Origin: a virus
Length of the DNA: 24,566 bases
Reading direction: 5' to 3' (one strand)
Virus record (IMG/VR): IMGVR_UViG_3300003322_000977
Coordinates: 1-24,566 of that record
Each line of letters opens with the position of its first letter. Position 1 is the first letter of the stretch. Positions 22,204-24,566 of the stretch are shown one piece after another. Below the pieces are notes generated by a model. It ran no database searches. It was not told the origin of the DNA and saw only the letters and a list, made by a program, of their open reading frames with translations. A program made the translations under genes and the position numbers.

Positions 22204-24566
22204 GTGAAGTAAAAACAGATGTAAACTCAACAATTGAAGAAATACAAGGTTTTTTTGATGGTAATGGTACAATACAACATATTGTTAATATTGAAACATA
22301 TTATCATAAAGCAATAGCTGATTGTTTTATACAAAAAGATGATGGTACTATGGAAATAACTAAAGTACCTTATATTAACTTTTTATATATAAAAGATTAT
22401 AAAAAATTAGGTTTTAATTTTTATAATAATGATGAATATAAAAATGATGTAGCAAAGAAAAAATATGGTATTGATGTTGTTAAATTAAATACTGGAAATC
22501 ATCCTCGTCTTGAAAATGGATATGTGTATAAAATATCTAGTACAAAATCATATAATTCGATAACTTCTTATTTAAAAGATGGTGGAATTGATTTAAATGA
22601 AATTAAAAAAAACACAAAAGATAAAAATGATAGTTTAGTATATTCTCTTAAACTTCAGGAACAATTTTTTATATCAACAGGCAATAGATTATTTAAAGGT
22701 TTTGAAGAATATAAAAACATAAATAAATTAATATTTGACTTCGAGACTACTGGTTTAAATCCAAATACTAATAGATTAATTCAAGCCGGACTTAGAAATA
22801 ATAGAGGATTTGAATATATTTTGGAAGTAAGTAAAGAAAATGATGATTTATCTGAAGCTAAAATAATCAAACAATTTTTTTATTCTTTATCAAAATTAAA
22901 TCCTGCAGTTATTGCTGGTTATAATTCAGAATTATTTGACTTTGATTTTATTGTTAAAAGAACTGAAATTTTACAAAATCGTGAAGTAAATATCGGTTGT
23001 AATATTACAACATCATATAATACAAAAAAATATGAATATGATATTGGAAATAATAAAACTTTTATTATTGAAAGAAAGGCAAATTCAAGTGTTAAAATTG
23101 GTGGTAGTACTGAAAAATATACTGCAACACATACTTGGGGTTTTTCATATATTGATATTCTTCATGCTGTTAAAAGAGCTGCAGCAGTAAATACTAATAT
23201 TAAACAAACATCTCTTAAAGAAATTTGTAAATTCTCAAAGATTGCTAAGAAGGATCGAATGTATATTAAGGGTGATAAGATCAATAAATATTGGAAGGAA
23301 AATAAAATATTTACAATAGATTATGAAACTAATACATATAAAATTTTGCCAAACAAATTTCAACAAATTGGAAGAGATTTATTGAATGCACAAAAATATG
23401 ATAAAGAAAATGATAAATATTTTATTGATACTGAAGTAAAAAAGAAAGTTTTTACAGAAAATAAAGAATTTTTAGAATATATAAGTGAAGTATCTAAAGA
23501 AATAAAAAAATTTAAATTTATTTCAGGTAAAGAAATAGTTAATAAATATTTATTAGATGACTTGTGGGAAACAGAACAAGTTGATGAACGTTTTAATCAA
23601 AGTTCATTTCTATTAGCAAAAATAGTCCCAACACACTATTCAAGAATTTGTACTATGGGTAGTGCTGCAATTTGGAACTTACTTATGGTTACATGGAGTT
23701 ATCAAAATAATTTAGCAATACCATTACCTGATGTTAAAGAAAAATTTCCCGGTGGTCATGCCAGATGTTATAAAAAAGGATGGGCTAAAAATATACGTAA
23801 GTTAGATTTTGCTGGATTGTATCCTTCATTACAATTAACATATGATATATTTCCTACGGTTGATATAACTGGTGTCTTAAAGAAGATGTTAACTTTCCTT
23901 TCTCATGAGCGTAATAAATATAAGAAGCTTATGAAAAAAGCTGAAAATGATCATGATGAATCTCTTGAAAAATTTTATGATGCAAAACAACAACCATTAA
24001 AGGTATTAAATAACTCAATGTTTGGTGCTCTTGGTTCTAACATTGCATTTAATTGGGGTCATAATAATTGTGCTTCCAGAATTACATGTACTGGTCGTTT
24101 ACATTTAAGAAAAATGATTAAATGGTTTACCAAAAGAGATTGTACTCCATTGCTTGCAGTTACTGATGGTGTTAATTTTTCTTATCCTGATTTTACTACA
24201 ATTGATATTGATGGAAATAATGTACATACACAACCAATTTCAACAGAACAAGCATGGCAATATAATGGTAAAACTGGAATTGCAGCATTGGTTGAATACT
24301 ATAATCAAACTGAGTTATCAATCATAAATGGTAAAAAATCATATATAAAAGTTGATGATGATGGTAGTTGGGTTTCAACATTGAATGTTGCAAGAATAAA
24401 TTATGCTAATTTAACACCTGAAGGTAAATTAAAAATTACTGGAAATAGCATTAAATCCAAAGTAATGCCAGAATACATTGAAGAATTTATAAATAAAGGT
24501 TTATTGTTAATTCTCCAAGGGAAAGGTTCTGAATTTGTTGAATATTACTATTCATATGTTGAGGAT
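22200..24566 (+). CDS. Family B DNA polymerase with 3'-5' exonuclease (3' end outside window)
   Basis: The frame is open to the last base, giving 789 residues without a stop; the C-terminus lies beyond the window. About 175 N-terminal residues without recognised motifs precede the exonuclease. Exo I is FDFETTG (D180, E182), Exo II YNSELFD (N242, D247), and Exo III is probably YLLDD (Y450, D454). Polymerase motif A is DFAGLYPS (D536), motif B KVLNNSMFG (K601, N605, G609), with Phe for the usual Tyr, and motif C reads AVTDGVNF with the catalytic Asp at D656. The canonical first Asp of the DTD triplet is Val (V654). The family copies the phage genome with proofreading. The start ATG at 22200 overlaps the upstream stop. 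The palm is only partly covered, so the thumb and any C-terminal domain cannot be assessed. Confidence 0.93.
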   Translation, partial: MSEVKTDVNSTIEEIQGFFDGNGTIQHIVNIETYYHKAIADCFIQKDDGTMEITKVPYINFLYIKDYKKLGFNFYNNDEYKNDVAKKKYGIDVVKLNTGNHPRLENGYVYKISSTKSYNSITSYLKDGGIDLNEIKKNTKDKNDSLVYSLKLQEQFFISTGNRLFKGFEEYKNINKLIFDFETTGLNPNTNRLIQAGLRNNRGFEYILEVSKENDDLSEAKIIKQFFYSLSKLNPAVIAGYNSELFDFDFIVKRTEILQNREVNIGCNITTSYNTKKYEYDIGNNKTFIIERKANSSVKIGGSTEKYTATHTWGFSYIDILHAVKRAAAVNTNIKQTSLKEICKFSKIAKKDRMYIKGDKINKYWKENKIFTIDYETNTYKILPNKFQQIGRDLLNAQKYDKENDKYFIDTEVKKKVFTENKEFLEYISEVSKEIKKFKFISGKEIVNKYLLDDLWETEQVDERFNQSSFLLAKIVPTHYSRICTMGSAAIWNLLMVTWSYQNNLAIPLPDVKEKFPGGHARCYKKGWAKNIRKLDFAGLYPSLQLTYDIFPTVDITGVLKKMLTFLSHERNKYKKLMKKAENDHDESLEKFYDAKQQPLKVLNNSMFGALGSNIAFNWGHNNCASRITCTGRLHLRKMIKWFTKRDCTPLLAVTDGVNFSYPDFTTIDIDGNNVHTQPISTEQAWQYNGKTGIAALVEYYNQTELSIINGKKSYIKVDDDGSWVSTLNVARINYANLTPEGKLKITGNSIKSKVMPEYIEEFINKGLLLILQGKGSEFVEYYYSYVED

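Noticed and set aside
1-24566. Stop-codon recoding of TAG
   Set aside because: No gene here ends in TAG (11 TAA, 4 TGA), but every gene is intact under the standard code with no in-frame TAG, so avoidance fits AT-rich composition and the small sample.

Overview
The window reads as an interior piece of a large tailed bacteriophage (Caudoviricetes) genome. It is very AT-rich (roughly a quarter to 30% G+C by eye), every gene is on the + strand, and packing is tight: gaps are mostly 4-30 bases and three junctions are ATGA stop/start overlaps. The standard genetic code fits. Almost no gene has a Shine-Dalgarno sequence, start codons sit behind A-rich leaders, and the clearest promoter (TTG-N20-TATGTTTG, 20011-20041) matches the Bacteroidota housekeeping consensus. 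The fibre modules also resemble those common in phages and prophages of Bacteroidota. A Bacteroidota host, possibly a flavobacterium, is therefore my inference; no sequence search was possible.

Layout. (1) 2-2183 and 2201-3910: the C-terminal part of a DnaB-type replicative helicase, then nrdB and nrdA for a class I ribonucleotide reductase without an ATP-cone. A strong intrinsic terminator (3936-3972) closes this block. (2) 4032-19996: about 16 kb of adhesion/tail-fibre genes. There are four mosaic fibre proteins (4032, 6464, 9648, 11157), an Ig-like plus beta-sandwich protein (12617), a right-handed beta-helix protein (13642), two tandem paralogous small proteins (15600, 15888), a 1141-residue fibre (16168) and a small baseplate-like protein (19607). 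The fibres share a repeat module (TANNG...RLGG.LTG.T), YadA-like head repeats and end-cap domains, which are reused in different orders. (3) 20057-24566: a promoter, an SNF2-family helicase, an unrecognised 116-residue protein and the N-terminal 789 residues of a family B DNA polymerase, all overlapping by ATGA.

How it works together. The flanking genes supply dNTPs, unwind and repair or remodel DNA, and copy the genome. The central block probably builds receptor-binding fibres or spikes with polysaccharide-binding or -degrading modules. The most interesting signals are the modular fibre array, with a 70-residue repeat and near-identical DNA blocks in genes 8.8 kb apart; the reductase with Glu as its probable first metal ligand and no ATP-cone; and a family B polymerase whose motif C lacks the first Asp. 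I saw no tRNA, CRISPR array, integrase, transposase or diversity-generating retroelement. No stretch longer than 121 bases lacks a gene.
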